A DNA stretch of 64,000 nt. Source: Thiomargarita sp. GTDB taxonomy: Bacteria; Pseudomonadota; Gammaproteobacteria; Beggiatoales; Beggiatoaceae. Position 1 is the stretch's first letter. Each line of letters begins with the position of its first letter. Of this stretch, positions 8,083-16,544 are shown in pieces. The position numbers and the translations under genes are program-made. Under the pieces are notes generated by a model. The model saw nothing but the letters and a program-made list of their open reading frames with translations. It did no database searches and had not been told where the DNA came from. The stretch covers positions 1-64,000 of the forward strand of contig DYNP01000018.1 of NCBI GenBank assembly GCA_020721005.1, given 5' to 3'.

Positions 8083-9525
8083 TTAAAGTAGTAACCAAGT
8101 GGCCAATCCTAAAAAGATAAAGAATCCCATGCTGTCGGTAATCGCAGTCAGGATTACGCTGCTGCCAATCACAGGATCGCGTCCAAGTCGGTGTAAGGTT
8201 AGGGGAATGAAGACCCCAGCCAGGGATGCTACAAATAGGTTTAAGATCATCGATACTACCATTACTAAGGCTAAGGAGGGTTGTTGGTAGAGTAGATAGG
8301 CAAATAAACCAACGACGCTGCCCCATAACAGTCCATTGATCAGGCCAATGCTGATTTCTTTAAATAACAGGTATCTAAAGTTGTTGGTGCCGATTTGATT
8401 GAGGGCTAAACCGCGGATAATGAGGGCAATGGTTTGATTGCCGGTATTGCCTCCAATATTGGCAATAATGGGCATCAGGGCGGCTAGGGCTACCAGTTGC
8501 TCAATTGTGTTCTCAAATAAGCCAATGGTCCGAGAAGCAATGAAGGCCATGATGATATTCACGCCCAACCAAGCCCAGCGATTTCTGGCACTTTTCCATA
8601 CCGGAGAAAAAATATCTTCCTCTTCTTGCAAACCCACTTGATTTAACAATTCCTTTTGAGTGGTTTCGTGCATAAAATCCATGACCATATCTACTCCCAA
8701 GCATCCGACCAATTCATGATGAGCATTGACCACCGGAGCTGATATTAAGCCATAGCGTTCAAAGGCTTGCGCAGCTTCTCGGGCAGTGTCATCTGTGTAA
8801 AAATAAATGGGTTGGTCAATCATGCTTTGTTTAACCAAAGTATCCTCAGAGCGTACAAGCAGTTCTTGAATGGGCAATAGACCTTTTAAGATATTGGTTC
8901 GGTCAACGACGAATAATTGCGTAACTTGTTCGGAAAGATGACCCCGTAGATGTAAGTAACGCAAAACCACTTCAAAAGTCACATCTTCCCGAACGGTAAT
9001 CATATCAAAATCCATCAGAGCCCCGACCGTTCCTTCTGGAAATCCCAATAAAGATTGCACTTGTTCCCGATTTCTTTTGTCCAATGAGGTCAATACATCC
9101 AGAGTACTTTCTTTGGGTAAATAGGGTAATAAATCAGCAATTTCATCGGATTCCAACCGTTGGGCGACATCGAGAATTTCTTGATGAGGCATTTCAGAAA
9201 TGAGATTTTTTCTGATGACTTCTGAAGATTCTAAGAGAATAGCCCCCCCCTTTTGATCTTTCACCAAATCCCATACCATTTTTCTTTGCTTTAAAGGTAA
9301 ATTCTCCAAAATGAAGGCGATATCCGCAGGATGGAGACTGCCTAATTTTTGGCGTAAATGAGCCAAATTTTCCCTTTCTGCCAATGATTGGATCAGAGTT
9401 TGACGAGGTGTGTTTTGTTCCTGTTTATGCACCAGTGTATTTAAAACTTCCTTTTTATTCATCAATTCAATAACTTGGTTGAGGAGCAATTGTAGATTTT
9501 TTTGGTGTTGTAATTCATCACGCAT
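8083..9525 (-). CDS. mgtE: Magnesium transporter MgtE
   Basis: Homodimeric Mg2+ channel/transporter of the inner membrane. 480 residues: N-terminal helical MgtE_N domain (about 30-165, with HPADIAFILENLP), two CBS domains (about 170-300; GALMDFDMITVREDVTF and GLISAPVVNAHHELVG) that sense cytosolic Mg2+, and a C-terminal membrane domain with about five segments containing the pore motif (PIIANIGGNTGNQT). The length matches the family. No Mg2+ riboswitch was seen upstream: only about 80 bases separate the start from repeat R2. Confidence 0.95.
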   Translation of the reverse strand: MRDELQHQKNLQLLLNQVIELMNKKEVLNTLVHKQEQNTPRQTLIQSLAERENLAHLRQKLGSLHPADIAFILENLPLKQRKMVWDLVKDQKGGAILLESSEVIRKNLISEMPHQEILDVAQRLESDEIADLLPYLPKESTLDVLTSLDKRNREQVQSLLGFPEGTVGALMDFDMITVREDVTFEVVLRYLHLRGHLSEQVTQLFVVDRTNILKGLLPIQELLVRSEDTLVKQSMIDQPIYFYTDDTAREAAQAFERYGLISAPVVNAHHELVGCLGVDMVMDFMHETTQKELLNQVGLQEEEDIFSPVWKSARNRWAWLGVNIIMAFIASRTIGLFENTIEQLVALAALMPIIANIGGNTGNQTIALIIRGLALNQIGTNNFRYLLFKEISIGLINGLLWGSVVGLFAYLLYQQPSLALVMVVSMILNLFVASLAGVFIPLTLHRLGRDPVIGSSVILTAITDSMGFFIFLGLATWLLL

Positions 9526-9607
9526 AGATGGTTGAACTCAGTGAAAAAATGTGTAAGAATGGGCCCTTTGACCAGCCTTTTATCCATATCTTAAAACGGT
9601 AGACTAT

Positions 9608-9766
9608 GTAGGATGTGCTGAGCGTTGTGTGCGAAGCGCATCAATCGAGAAAGGCAATATCTGAGTTTCCATGATTTTGTGGCGCGGGGCGTTTATTTGG
9701 TAGATTGGGGACCCATATGAGCAACGCGACAGATGCGCTTCGCAAACAACGCTCAACACATCCTAC
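9608..9766. repeat. MITE-like repeat R2 (full copy)
   Basis: About 159 bases with long imperfect inverted ends: GTAGGATGTGCTGAGCGTTG at 9608 and the complement ending ACATCCTAC at 9766. The interior matches 463-540 in reverse orientation. It sits between the divergent mgtE and pfk genes and will be near the 5' end of both transcripts. Confidence 0.75.
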
Positions 9767-9824
9767 GCAATCAGAAATTATACTAATTACCCATGGGTTA
9801 TAAAACTAAGAGGAGAATGTAACT

Positions 9825-10943
9825 GTGAAATCTATTGGTATCTTGACCGCCGGTGGTGACAGTCCAGGTTTAAATGCCGCTATTCGAGCCGTTGGTAAAT
9901 CTCTAATTAATTCGTATGGAGATCAAGTGATTGGTTTTCGGGATGGTTTTCGAGGGTTGATGGAAAATCGGACTGTGCGTTTGGATGAGACTGCCTTATC
10001 TGGTATTTTAACTTTAGGGGGTACCTTACTCGGTACCAGTCGAGATAAACCCCATAAAATGCCGATTGGGGGCAGAATTTTGGATATGAGTGATGCTATT
10101 TTGCAAACTTATCATAAGCATCATTTGGATGCCCTGGTTTGTTTAGGTGGAGGCGGAACGCAGAAAAATGCACTGCTTTTGGCTAGAAAAGGGTTAAATA
10201 TCATTACTTTACCAAAGACCATTGACAATGATGTGCCCATGACTGAAGTTACTTTTGGGTTTGACACTGCCTTGGGAATTGCCACTGAGGCCATCGATCG
10301 TTTGCACAGTACCGCCCACAGTCATCATCGCATTATCATTGCAGAAATCATGGGTCATAATGCCGGTTGGTTGGCCTTGGGGGCTGGTATTGCAGGGGGG
10401 GCAAATGTGGTGTTGATTCCCGAAATTCCATATGATGTTAAGGCAGTGGCGGAAGCCATTCGCCACAGAAGCCGAGCAGGTAAAAATTTTAGTATTCTCG
10501 CGGTGGCTGAAGGGGCAGTTTCCAAAGAGTTTGCTGAGGTGACTACGGCCACTCATAAGGCGAAATTTAAGGCTGCCAATAAGGGGCAAAAAGCGGAGAT
10601 CAAGTTGAGAATTCAAGATTTGGAACATGAGCGGACGGAACATGCCATTCAATTGGCTAAGACCTTGGAAGAGTTGACTGGTTTGGAGTCTCGAGTGACT
10701 ATTTTGGGTTACTTACAAAGAGGAGGAACACCTTCAGCTGCTGATCGGTTGTTGGCCACTCGTTTGGGAACTGCGTGTGCTAAAATGATTCAGGAGAATG
10801 TTTTTGGAGTCATGGCGGCGATTCGAGGAGACCAGGTGGTGCCTGTTCCCTTAGAGGAAGTGGTGGGTAAGCGCAAAACCATCCCTTTGGATCATGCTTG
10901 GATAGAAACTGCTCTTTCTGTGGGCATTAGTTTGGGCACATGA
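9825..10943 (+). CDS. pfkA: 6-Phosphofructokinase, mixed ATP/PPi active-site signature
   Basis: Phosphorylates fructose 6-phosphate to the 1,6-bisphosphate (or the reverse with PPi) in the cytoplasm. 372 residues, longer than E. coli PfkA (320), as in the group III/PPi-linked PFKs. N-terminal [11 protein letters not shown] binds the phosphoryl donor. At the position of E. coli GGDGS it has GGGGT (108-112), so the Mg-binding Asp is Gly and the next residue is Gly (ATP-like). The catalytic loop is PKTIDND (130-136), with the Lys typical of PPi/group III enzymes. An inserted charged helix (about 230-275) precedes [15 protein letters not shown]. Start is GTG 9825 with AGGAG nine bases upstream. 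Phosphoryl donor cannot be decided from sequence. Confidence 0.9.
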   Translation: MKSIGILTAGGDSPGLNAAIRAVGKSLINSYGDQVIGFRDGFRGLMENRTVRLDETALSGILTLGGTLLGTSRDKPHKMPIGGRILDMSDAILQTYHKHHLDALVCLGGGGTQKNALLLARKGLNIITLPKTIDNDVPMTEVTFGFDTALGIATEAIDRLHSTAHSHHRIIIAEIMGHNAGWLALGAGIAGGANVVLIPEIPYDVKAVAEAIRHRSRAGKNFSILAVAEGAVSKEFAEVTTATHKAKFKAANKGQKAEIKLRIQDLEHERTEHAIQLAKTLEELTGLESRVTILGYLQRGGTPSAADRLLATRLGTACAKMIQENVFGVMAAIRGDQVVPVPLEEVVGKRKTIPLDHAWIETALSVGISLGT

Positions 10944-10997
10944 AAGTGGGGCATGAGTTTCGGAGGAATTTTGGCGTTGGCTGTGGTTGGGGATGGT

Positions 10998-11543
10998 TTA
11001 GAGGGAAACGCCAATCATGGTTTGTTTTTTGTTTTTTGTTTTTTGATCAACCAGATGTCTGGCAACTTCTTTGCCTTCGTTAATCATCTTGGAAAGGTGT
11101 TGACGAGATTTTTCAACATTCAAGTTTTCTAAAGTGCCACCAGATTCAAAATGGTTGATCATGATATGACCCACCGCATAAGTGAGTGCCCCACTTCCAA
11201 TGGCCAGGGTTACGGTATTGGAGATAAATCCGAGAGGATTGTATCTTGGGATGAGAAATTGAAGGGCATTGACAATGGTGGTGGCGGTCAGACCAGCTAT
11301 CAGTACCAACACGATGGTTTTGCCAAGATTTTCAGTGAATTTGACTTGGTATTCTACAGAGAGTTGGTGGATCATTTTGAGTTGGATGATTTTGATAATC
11401 ATTCCGGCGGTAAAGGCATAGGGAACAAGGCCTATCAGGACTGCCCATCTCATGTTGGCTTCCACAATGCGTTGGGCTCTGGCTTTTCTTGGGTTGGTCA
11501 GTAGGTATTGGTCAGTTAAGATGGTATTTGAGAGTGCGCTCAT
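10998..11543 (-). CDS. DUF697-family membrane protein
   Basis: 181 residues with hydrophobic segments at about 34-52, 76-94 and 104-124, and the DUF697 hallmarks QLKMIHQLSVEYQVKF and HFESGGTL. DUF697 domains occur alone or fused to small GTPases (YcjF-like) and their biochemical role is unknown. No GTPase gene is adjacent. The C-terminal 45 residues are charged and cytoplasmic in character. A monocistronic gene between repeat-rich regions. Confidence 0.8.
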   Translation of the reverse strand: MSALSNTILTDQYLLTNPRKARAQRIVEANMRWAVLIGLVPYAFTAGMIIKIIQLKMIHQLSVEYQVKFTENLGKTIVLVLIAGLTATTIVNALQFLIPRYNPLGFISNTVTLAIGSGALTYAVGHIMINHFESGGTLENLNVEKSRQHLSKMINEGKEVARHLVDQKTKNKKQTMIGVSL

Positions 11544-11678
11544 AAATAGGGCTCCTTGAGGAACATGAATTGGGGAACGCAGGGGCAGCCTTGGCGACTG
11601 CCTTTTTTTGCCTCTATGAATTGGTGATGGTAGGGGCAGAGCGGGTTATGACAGACGGTATTGTCGATCTACAATGAT

Positions 11679-11813
11679 ATAGGGCGCAATAGCCTCACCG
11701 TATTACGACGTATGAAAACACGATAGGCAAAGTAATTCCTCCAATCCTTAATTTTGTGATGGGTGAATAAGGGGCAACATGCGGCGCAATACGCTAACGC
11801 TATTGCGCCCTAT
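11679..11813. repeat. Palindromic element R4 (full copy)
   Basis: 135 bases with imperfect inverted ends of about 32 bases (ATAGGGCGCAATAGC at the left, complement ending GCTATTGCGCCCTAT at the right). The interior (TATGAAAACACGATAG) recurs at 29573-29685 in the same orientation. Confidence 0.8.
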
Positions 11814-11833
11814 GTTAACTATATTAACTTTTT

Positions 11834-11890
11834 CTCGTTCCCAAGTGACACTTGGGAATGTGGTCTTGACCGCGCTGCGGTCTGCTACTT
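11834..11890. repeat. Dispersed repeat R5 (copy 1)
   Basis: CTCGTTCCCAAGTGACACTT followed by GGGAATG and a GACCGCGCTGCGGTC palindrome. 54 of about 57 bases recur at 29494-29550. Contains two small dyads (CCCAAGTG/CACTTGGG and GACCGC/GCGGTC). Confidence 0.75.
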
Positions 11891-11920
11891 TTGTGGTGCG
11901 TTAGCTATGACAGATTTACA

Positions 11921-11957
11921 GATTGATGCGCTTCGCAAAAAACGCTCAGCACATCCT
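11921..11957. repeat. Solo terminus of repeat R2
   Basis: GATTGATGCGCTTCGCAAAA followed by AACGCTCAGCACATCCTA matches one inverted end of the R2 element at 9608-9766, without the rest of the element. Confidence 0.65.
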
Positions 11958-11991
11958 ATATGATCTATATTAACTTTTTATGGCGCGTTAG

Positions 11992-13923
11992 CTATGATGA
12001 CAGACGGTATCGTCGATCTAAAGTGGATAATAGACCGCCAATGGCCATGAGAAAGCCACCCAACCAAATCCAGCGAATAAATGGTTTGTAGTAAACTCGT
12101 ACACTCCAAGCGCCTCCCTCTAAAGATTCTCCCATTGCCACGTAGATATCGCGGGTAAATCCCCAGTCAATGGCTGCTTCAGTCATGGGCATGTTTTGGA
12201 CTTTGTACAGACGTTTTTGAGGATGCAGGGTGGCAATCAGATTGTTGTCTTTAGAGACGGTAATAGTGCCCAATTCTGCTTGATAGTTGGGACCTTGGAT
12301 GGCTTGCGTGCCTTGCAATTGAAAGTGGTAACCGGCCACTTCGATGGCTTGATGGGGGGCCATTCTCACATCTTTTTCGACACTGTAGTGGTTGGAGAAG
12401 CCAACACCAATGATGAACATTGCAGTACCTAGATGTGCTAAGATCATGCCATAAAAGGATCGGGAGGGGTGAAGTAAGGCTTGCCATTTGGGTAAATTGC
12501 CCGGCAGGCGTTGTCCGATCATATACAGGTGACTGAGAATAATCCAAGCCGCAGCCATTGTAAAGGGAGTCACTTCTAAAACGGAGGTACCGTAAGTTAT
12601 CCAGGGAATGAAGGTGCCAAGGAGTAAACTGGCTATCAAGAGGTATTTGGTGTCGGACCAGAGTCGAGAGAATTGGTCTTTTTTCCAGCGGGCGAGGGGA
12701 CCAATTCCCAGTAGGATCATGAGGGGGGCCATGATCCAGAAAAAGACGACGGAGAAATAGGGAGGACCGACGGAAATTTTACCCAGTCCCAAGGCATCTA
12801 AGAATAGAGGGTAAAGGGTGCCCAGCAGGACGCTGCCGGCTGCCACGACCAGTAACACGTTGTTAACTAATAGTAAAGTTTCCCGGGAACTGAGTTCAAA
12901 ATGTCCTCCGCGACTGACTGTTGGAGCTCGCCAGGCATAGATGATCAAGGAGAGACCGACCATGATGCCGAGGAATATGAGGATGAAGATGCCGCGAGTG
13001 GGATCGGTGGCAAAGGCATGGACTGAGGTTAATACACCTGATCGGACCAGGAAGGTGCCGAGCAAGCTGAGGGAGAAGGTGGTGATGGCTAATAACACGG
13101 TCCAATTTTTAAAGGCGCCTCGTTTGTCAGTGACAGCCAGGGAATGAATCAGGGCAGTGCCGACCAGCCAGGGCATAAAGGAGGCATTTTCAACCGGGTC
13201 CCAAAACCACCAACCTCCCCAGCCTAATTCGTAGTAGGCCCACCAGCTGCCCAAGACGATGCCTAAGGTAAGGGATAGCCAAGCGATCAGGGTCCACGGT
13301 CGAGACCAACGGGCCCAGGTGCTGTCCAAGTGTCCACCGAGGAGGGCGGCAATGGCAAAGCTGAAGACTACGGAAAAACCGACATAGCCCATGTAGAGCA
13401 TGGGGGGGTGTATAATGAGTCCGGGGTCTTGGAGTAGGGGGTTAAGGTCTTTACCATCCAAAGGTGGATGAATGAGGCGTTCAAATGGGTTGGAGGTGAG
13501 TAGCATGAAGAGGAGGAAGCCGATGCTGATGAAGCCCATGATGGCAAGGATTCTAGCCACGACCGTTTGTGGTAAGCTGCGACTGAAGAGCACGACTGCC
13601 AGGGTCCAAAATAGTAGGATGAAGTTCCACAGAAGTAGGGAGCCTTCATGTCCTCCCCAAACGCTGACAATGCGGTAGATCAGAGGCAGTTGGGTGTTGG
13701 AATGGTTGGCGACATAGGCGACTGAAAAGTCGTTGGTGATGAAGGCATAGGTTAAGCAGGCGTAAGCAATGGCCATGAAGGTCCATTGTCCTACCGCCGC
13801 TGGTTTGGCCACGGCCATCCAGTTGGGAATTCCCCACTGGGCACCTATGAGAGGGAAGAAGGTTTGGGCAATGGCCAGTCCCAAGGCTAGGATGAGGGCA
13901 AAGTGCCCAAGTTCTGGAATCAT
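11992..13923 (-). CDS. ccmF: Cytochrome c heme lyase subunit CcmF
   Basis: Integral membrane component of the System I cytochrome c maturation machinery; takes heme from holo-CcmE and ligates it to CXXCH motifs in the periplasm. 643 residues with about 15 hydrophobic segments, the WWD-type Trp-rich motif (GWGGWWFWDPVENASF, about residues 231-246) and conserved HPPMLYMGYVG. Its start overlaps the ccmE stop by four bases, showing translational coupling. The last codons lie inside a sequence duplicated at 11651-11672. The ccmG and ccmH genes that usually follow are not present. Confidence 0.95.
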   Translation of the reverse strand: MIPELGHFALILALGLAIAQTFFPLIGAQWGIPNWMAVAKPAAVGQWTFMAIAYACLTYAFITNDFSVAYVANHSNTQLPLIYRIVSVWGGHEGSLLLWNFILLFWTLAVVLFSRSLPQTVVARILAIMGFISIGFLLFMLLTSNPFERLIHPPLDGKDLNPLLQDPGLIIHPPMLYMGYVGFSVVFSFAIAALLGGHLDSTWARWSRPWTLIAWLSLTLGIVLGSWWAYYELGWGGWWFWDPVENASFMPWLVGTALIHSLAVTDKRGAFKNWTVLLAITTFSLSLLGTFLVRSGVLTSVHAFATDPTRGIFILIFLGIMVGLSLIIYAWRAPTVSRGGHFELSSRETLLLVNNVLLVVAAGSVLLGTLYPLFLDALGLGKISVGPPYFSVVFFWIMAPLMILLGIGPLARWKKDQFSRLWSDTKYLLIASLLLGTFIPWITYGTSVLEVTPFTMAAAWIILSHLYMIGQRLPGNLPKWQALLHPSRSFYGMILAHLGTAMFIIGVGFSNHYSVEKDVRMAPHQAIEVAGYHFQLQGTQAIQGPNYQAELGTITVSKDNNLIATLHPQKRLYKVQNMPMTEAAIDWGFTRDIYVAMGESLEGGAWSVRVYYKPFIRWIWLGGFLMAIGGLLSTLDRRYRLSS

Positions 13924-14387
13924 GGCAGAGTGTGCTCCGATTTCTGAGGGGAGGTGGGGGGATTTTTGAGGGTGGCCGCCACTTCTGGGGGCATGTAGTT
14001 TTCATCGTGTTTGGCCAGCACTTCGTTGGCCAGAAATCGTCCATCGGTTTGCATTTTGCCAATGGCGATGATGCCTTGACCTTCTCGGAATAAATCAGGT
14101 AAGATGCCCGTATAGTCAACGGGAATGGAATGTTCATAGTCGGTAACCACGAATTGGATTGCCAGATCGTGTTGATTTTTGTGGACACTGCCGGCTTGGA
14201 CCATGCCACCGATACGAATGCTGCGATCTATGGGAGCTTCTCCCGCTTTGATTTGAGAGGGACTGAAGAAGTAAAGTAGGTTTTTACTGAAGGCTGTGAG
14301 GCCCAAAGCAGCTGCAGTCCCAGTACCTAGGATGATCAACATGACGATGAGAAGGCGCTTTTTATGGGTTGGGGTCAACGTGATCAC
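13920..14387 (-). CDS. ccmE: Heme chaperone CcmE
   Basis: Periplasmic membrane-anchored chaperone that binds heme covalently and passes it to CcmF. 155 residues from GTG 14387: membrane anchor at about 8-30, then the OB-fold domain with SIRIGGMV and DYTGILPDLFREGQG, the heme-binding His127 in LAKHDENYMPPE and a short variable tail. GTG 14387 is preferred over the TTG at 14414 because GGAG lies eight bases upstream and the product MITLTPTHKKR matches family N-termini. The start lies within the 3' end of ccmD. Confidence 0.92.
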   Translation of the reverse strand: MITLTPTHKKRLLIVMLIILGTGTAAALGLTAFSKNLLYFFSPSQIKAGEAPIDRSIRIGGMVQAGSVHKNQHDLAIQFVVTDYEHSIPVDYTGILPDLFREGQGIIAIGKMQTDGRFLANEVLAKHDENYMPPEVAATLKNPPTSPQKSEHTLP

Positions 14388-14541
14388 GTTCTTTTCTCCG
14401 TAATTTGCGAGCAAGGGTGCGTAATAAGTTTTGGTGTTGTTTGAGGGGAATTATCCAGTTAGCAATGAGAATGAGGAGGGTCAGAGCATAACTGGTCCAC
14501 ACGTAGAAGGCATAACCGCCCATTTGGAAAAATTCATTCAT
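14362..14541 (-). CDS. ccmD: Heme exporter accessory protein CcmD
   Basis: Small single-pass membrane protein that helps release holo-CcmE from the CcmABC complex. 59 residues from ATG 14541: MNEFFQMGGYAFYVWTSYAL opens with the conserved FxMGGYAxYVWxSY motif, followed by one membrane segment and a basic Arg/Lys tail (LARKLRRKERD). The extended frame from 14601 would overlap ccmC and is rejected. Overlaps ccmE by 26 bases. Confidence 0.9.
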   Translation of the reverse strand: MNEFFQMGGYAFYVWTSYALTLLILIANWIIPLKQHQNLLRTLARKLRRKERDHVDPNP

Positions 14542-14561
14542 GTTGATAGAAGTTAGGATTT

Positions 14562-15308
14562 TTAAGAGTTTTGAGAAGGGGTGATTAGGGTGCCTACCCA
14601 ATGGCTATTGCGTTCTCGTTCCAAAATTTCACAACGGGCTCGCATGAGCACCACAGTGGCATAGTAGAATTTGAAGGCGACTGCCATGAGGAGCAGGGGA
14701 ATCAACATGGACAGGTGGATAGAGGGAGCACCAAATTTGGTAATGCTGGGGGGTTGGTGCAGGCTGTTCCACCAGATGACTGAGTAATGGATGATGGGAA
14801 TGTTAATTATGCCAACCAGTCCCAATACTGCACTGGCTCGAGATGCGGTGCGTTTGTCTTCAATGGCTGAGTTAAGGGCTATGATTCCCAAGTAGAGGAA
14901 AAGTAGAATCAATTCGGAGGTTAAACGGGCATCCCAGGCCCACCAGGTGCCCCACATGGGTTTGCCCCAGAGGGCACCAGTAGCCAGGGCTAAGAAGGTG
15001 AATGAGGCGCCAATTGGAGCAGAGCTGGCGGCTATCACTTCGGCCAGTTTCATGTGCCAGATTAAGGCAATGCCTCCGGATATGGCCATGACCATGTAGA
15101 TGAAGAGTGACATCCAGGCTGCAGGAACGTGGACAAACATGATGCGATAGCTGTGCCCTTGTTGATAATCAATAGGGGCGACCCAAAGTCCATAGTAGAG
15201 ACCAGAGATTAGGAAGGCTAAACAGGGCCAGGCTAACCAAGGGATGAGGCGTCCAGCCAGTTGGTAAAAGTAAGGGGGGGAAGAAAGTTGTTGTAGGAAT
15301 GTCCACAT
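14562..15308 (-). CDS. ccmC: Heme exporter permease CcmC
   Basis: Membrane protein that delivers heme to CcmE. 248 residues with six hydrophobic segments, the WWD domain (WGTWWAWDARLTSELILLF) and flanking conserved His residues (HVPAAWMS and NIPIIHYSVIWWNSLHQ). Length is normal. It begins 24 bases after ccmB ends and is followed by ccmD after 20 bases. Confidence 0.95.
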   Translation of the reverse strand: MWTFLQQLSSPPYFYQLAGRLIPWLAWPCLAFLISGLYYGLWVAPIDYQQGHSYRIMFVHVPAAWMSLFIYMVMAISGGIALIWHMKLAEVIAASSAPIGASFTFLALATGALWGKPMWGTWWAWDARLTSELILLFLYLGIIALNSAIEDKRTASRASAVLGLVGIINIPIIHYSVIWWNSLHQPPSITKFGAPSIHLSMLIPLLLMAVAFKFYYATVVLMRARCEILERERNSHWVGTLITPSQNS

Positions 15309-15332
15309 GTTCTAGGTTACCGGATTAACAAG

Positions 15333-16010
15333 TCAACTGAGGCTGATGCGCAAGGCCGCCGCGGTTGCAAAAGGAGATAAGGTTAAAGACAGGGTGAGCA
15401 GGGCGGCGAGGAAATAAAGTTGCCCGGCAATGGGTAGATCAGCAGTGGCTACATTAACGGCATTGGCTGCAAAAATCAAGATGGGGATGTAAAGTGGCAA
15501 AACCAATAGGGATAATAAAATACCCCCTTGTCGCAATCCTACTGTTAAGGCTACTCCGATGGCTCCGACCAAGCTGAGGATGGGCGTGCCCAGTACTAAG
15601 GTGAGGATCAGAGTGGGGACTGCATTGTCCGGTAGAAATAACAATCTACTTAGGAACGGGGCTAATAGGATTAGTGGTAAGCCACTGATTATCCAGTGAG
15701 CAATGATTTTGGCGAGGATTAAACCGGCTAAGGAATGCGGAGTCAGGGCCATTTGTTCCAGAGAACCATCCTCAAAGTCAGAACGGAATAAGGTTTCTAG
15801 GGAGAGCAAGGCAGCCAAGAGGGCGGCGACCCAAATTACGCCCGGTGCGATGACTTGCAGCAGTTGGGCTTCTGCAGAAATTCCCAATGGAAACAAGGTG
15901 ATAGTCATGATAAAGAACAGCAAGGGATTGGCAATTTCTCCTCTATGGCGGTAAGCTAAGGTCAGATCGCGTTTCAATAAGGTCAAAAAAGGGATGAGTG
16001 AATGGGGCAT
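15333..16010 (-). CDS. ccmB: Heme exporter permease CcmB
   Basis: Permease subunit of the CcmAB ABC transporter that uses ATP to release holo-CcmE. 225 residues, six hydrophobic segments, with the CcmB motif LFRSDFEDGSLEQM and PLYIPILIFAA. It is the first gene of the ccm operon here: no ccmA ATPase gene is found in the 470 bases upstream or anywhere in the window. Confidence 0.94.
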   Translation of the reverse strand: MPHSLIPFLTLLKRDLTLAYRHRGEIANPLLFFIMTITLFPLGISAEAQLLQVIAPGVIWVAALLAALLSLETLFRSDFEDGSLEQMALTPHSLAGLILAKIIAHWIISGLPLILLAPFLSRLLFLPDNAVPTLILTLVLGTPILSLVGAIGVALTVGLRQGGILLSLLVLPLYIPILIFAANAVNVATADLPIAGQLYFLAALLTLSLTLSPFATAAALRISLS

Positions 16011-16200
16011 AATTAGTTGTAGGGTAGTAAGGGAGTATGAAATCCACTGAGTCTACTTCTGGTGAGAGGAAAGGAGTGATTATCCTTCATTAAGGAATAG
16101 CCAGGGAAGTGATAAGCATATTGACCCCCTACCCTTGATGCCGATAAATTGGCAACGAGAGTTGGGGAAGGTGATTCTATTCTAACAATTTAGAGCACAT

Positions 16201-16348
16201 GTAGGATGGGCTGACTTCAGAAAGCCCATTAATTTGTAGGGATAAATCTTGTATTTGCCCTTGTATTTGTATTCACCCTAATATGCGCTGGATATTGGCA
16301 CTGGAGGGTAATGCGAGTAATGAGCGTTCTGAGGTCAGCCCATCCTAC
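16201..16348. repeat. MITE-like repeat R3 (copy 1)
   Basis: 148 bases with inverted ends GTAGGATGGGCTGAC / GTCAGCCCATCCTAC. The copy at 21203-21350 has the same length and orientation, and a truncated end occurs at 50602-50632. Confidence 0.85.
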
Positions 16349-16491
16349 ATGTCCTTTGTAACTCTTTTTGTGCCGTAATGCTCCTTATCCTGACTCAATA
16401 GCACTCAAAAAGGGAAGAATTGGGGGAGTTATTCCTCCGACCGACGTTTTCTATTTAAAAAAATCTCCAAATTAGTGTAAAATGAACGCGT

Positions 16492-16517
16492 ACACTATAC
16501 ACTATACACTATACACT
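16492..16517. repeat. 7-bp tandem repeat before glgC
   Basis: Three and a half units of ACACTAT immediately upstream of the glgC ribosome-binding site. Slippage here could change leader length or spacing. Confidence 0.8.
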
Positions 16518-16544
16518 CACCAAGAGAGAAGAGGAAATCCCCTG

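Larger units (their letters stand above)
11544..11991. other. Repeat-filled gap between DUF697 gene and ccmF
   Basis: No gene. In order: a 22-base near-copy of the ccmF 3' end (11651-11672), palindromic element R4 (11679-11813), repeat R5 (11834-11890) and a solo terminus of R2 (11921-11957). Confidence 0.7.
16011..16544. other. Gap between divergent ccmB and glgC
   Basis: No gene. Holds repeat R3 (16201-16348) and a short tandem repeat just upstream of glgC (16492-16517). The ccm and glgC promoters must lie here but no clear hexamer pair could be chosen. Confidence 0.6.

Noticed and set aside
16482-16544. Upstream ATG for glgC adding 21 residues
   Set aside because: The extension translates the 7-bp tandem repeat; ATG 16545 has a proper Shine-Dalgarno and matches the family N-terminus.
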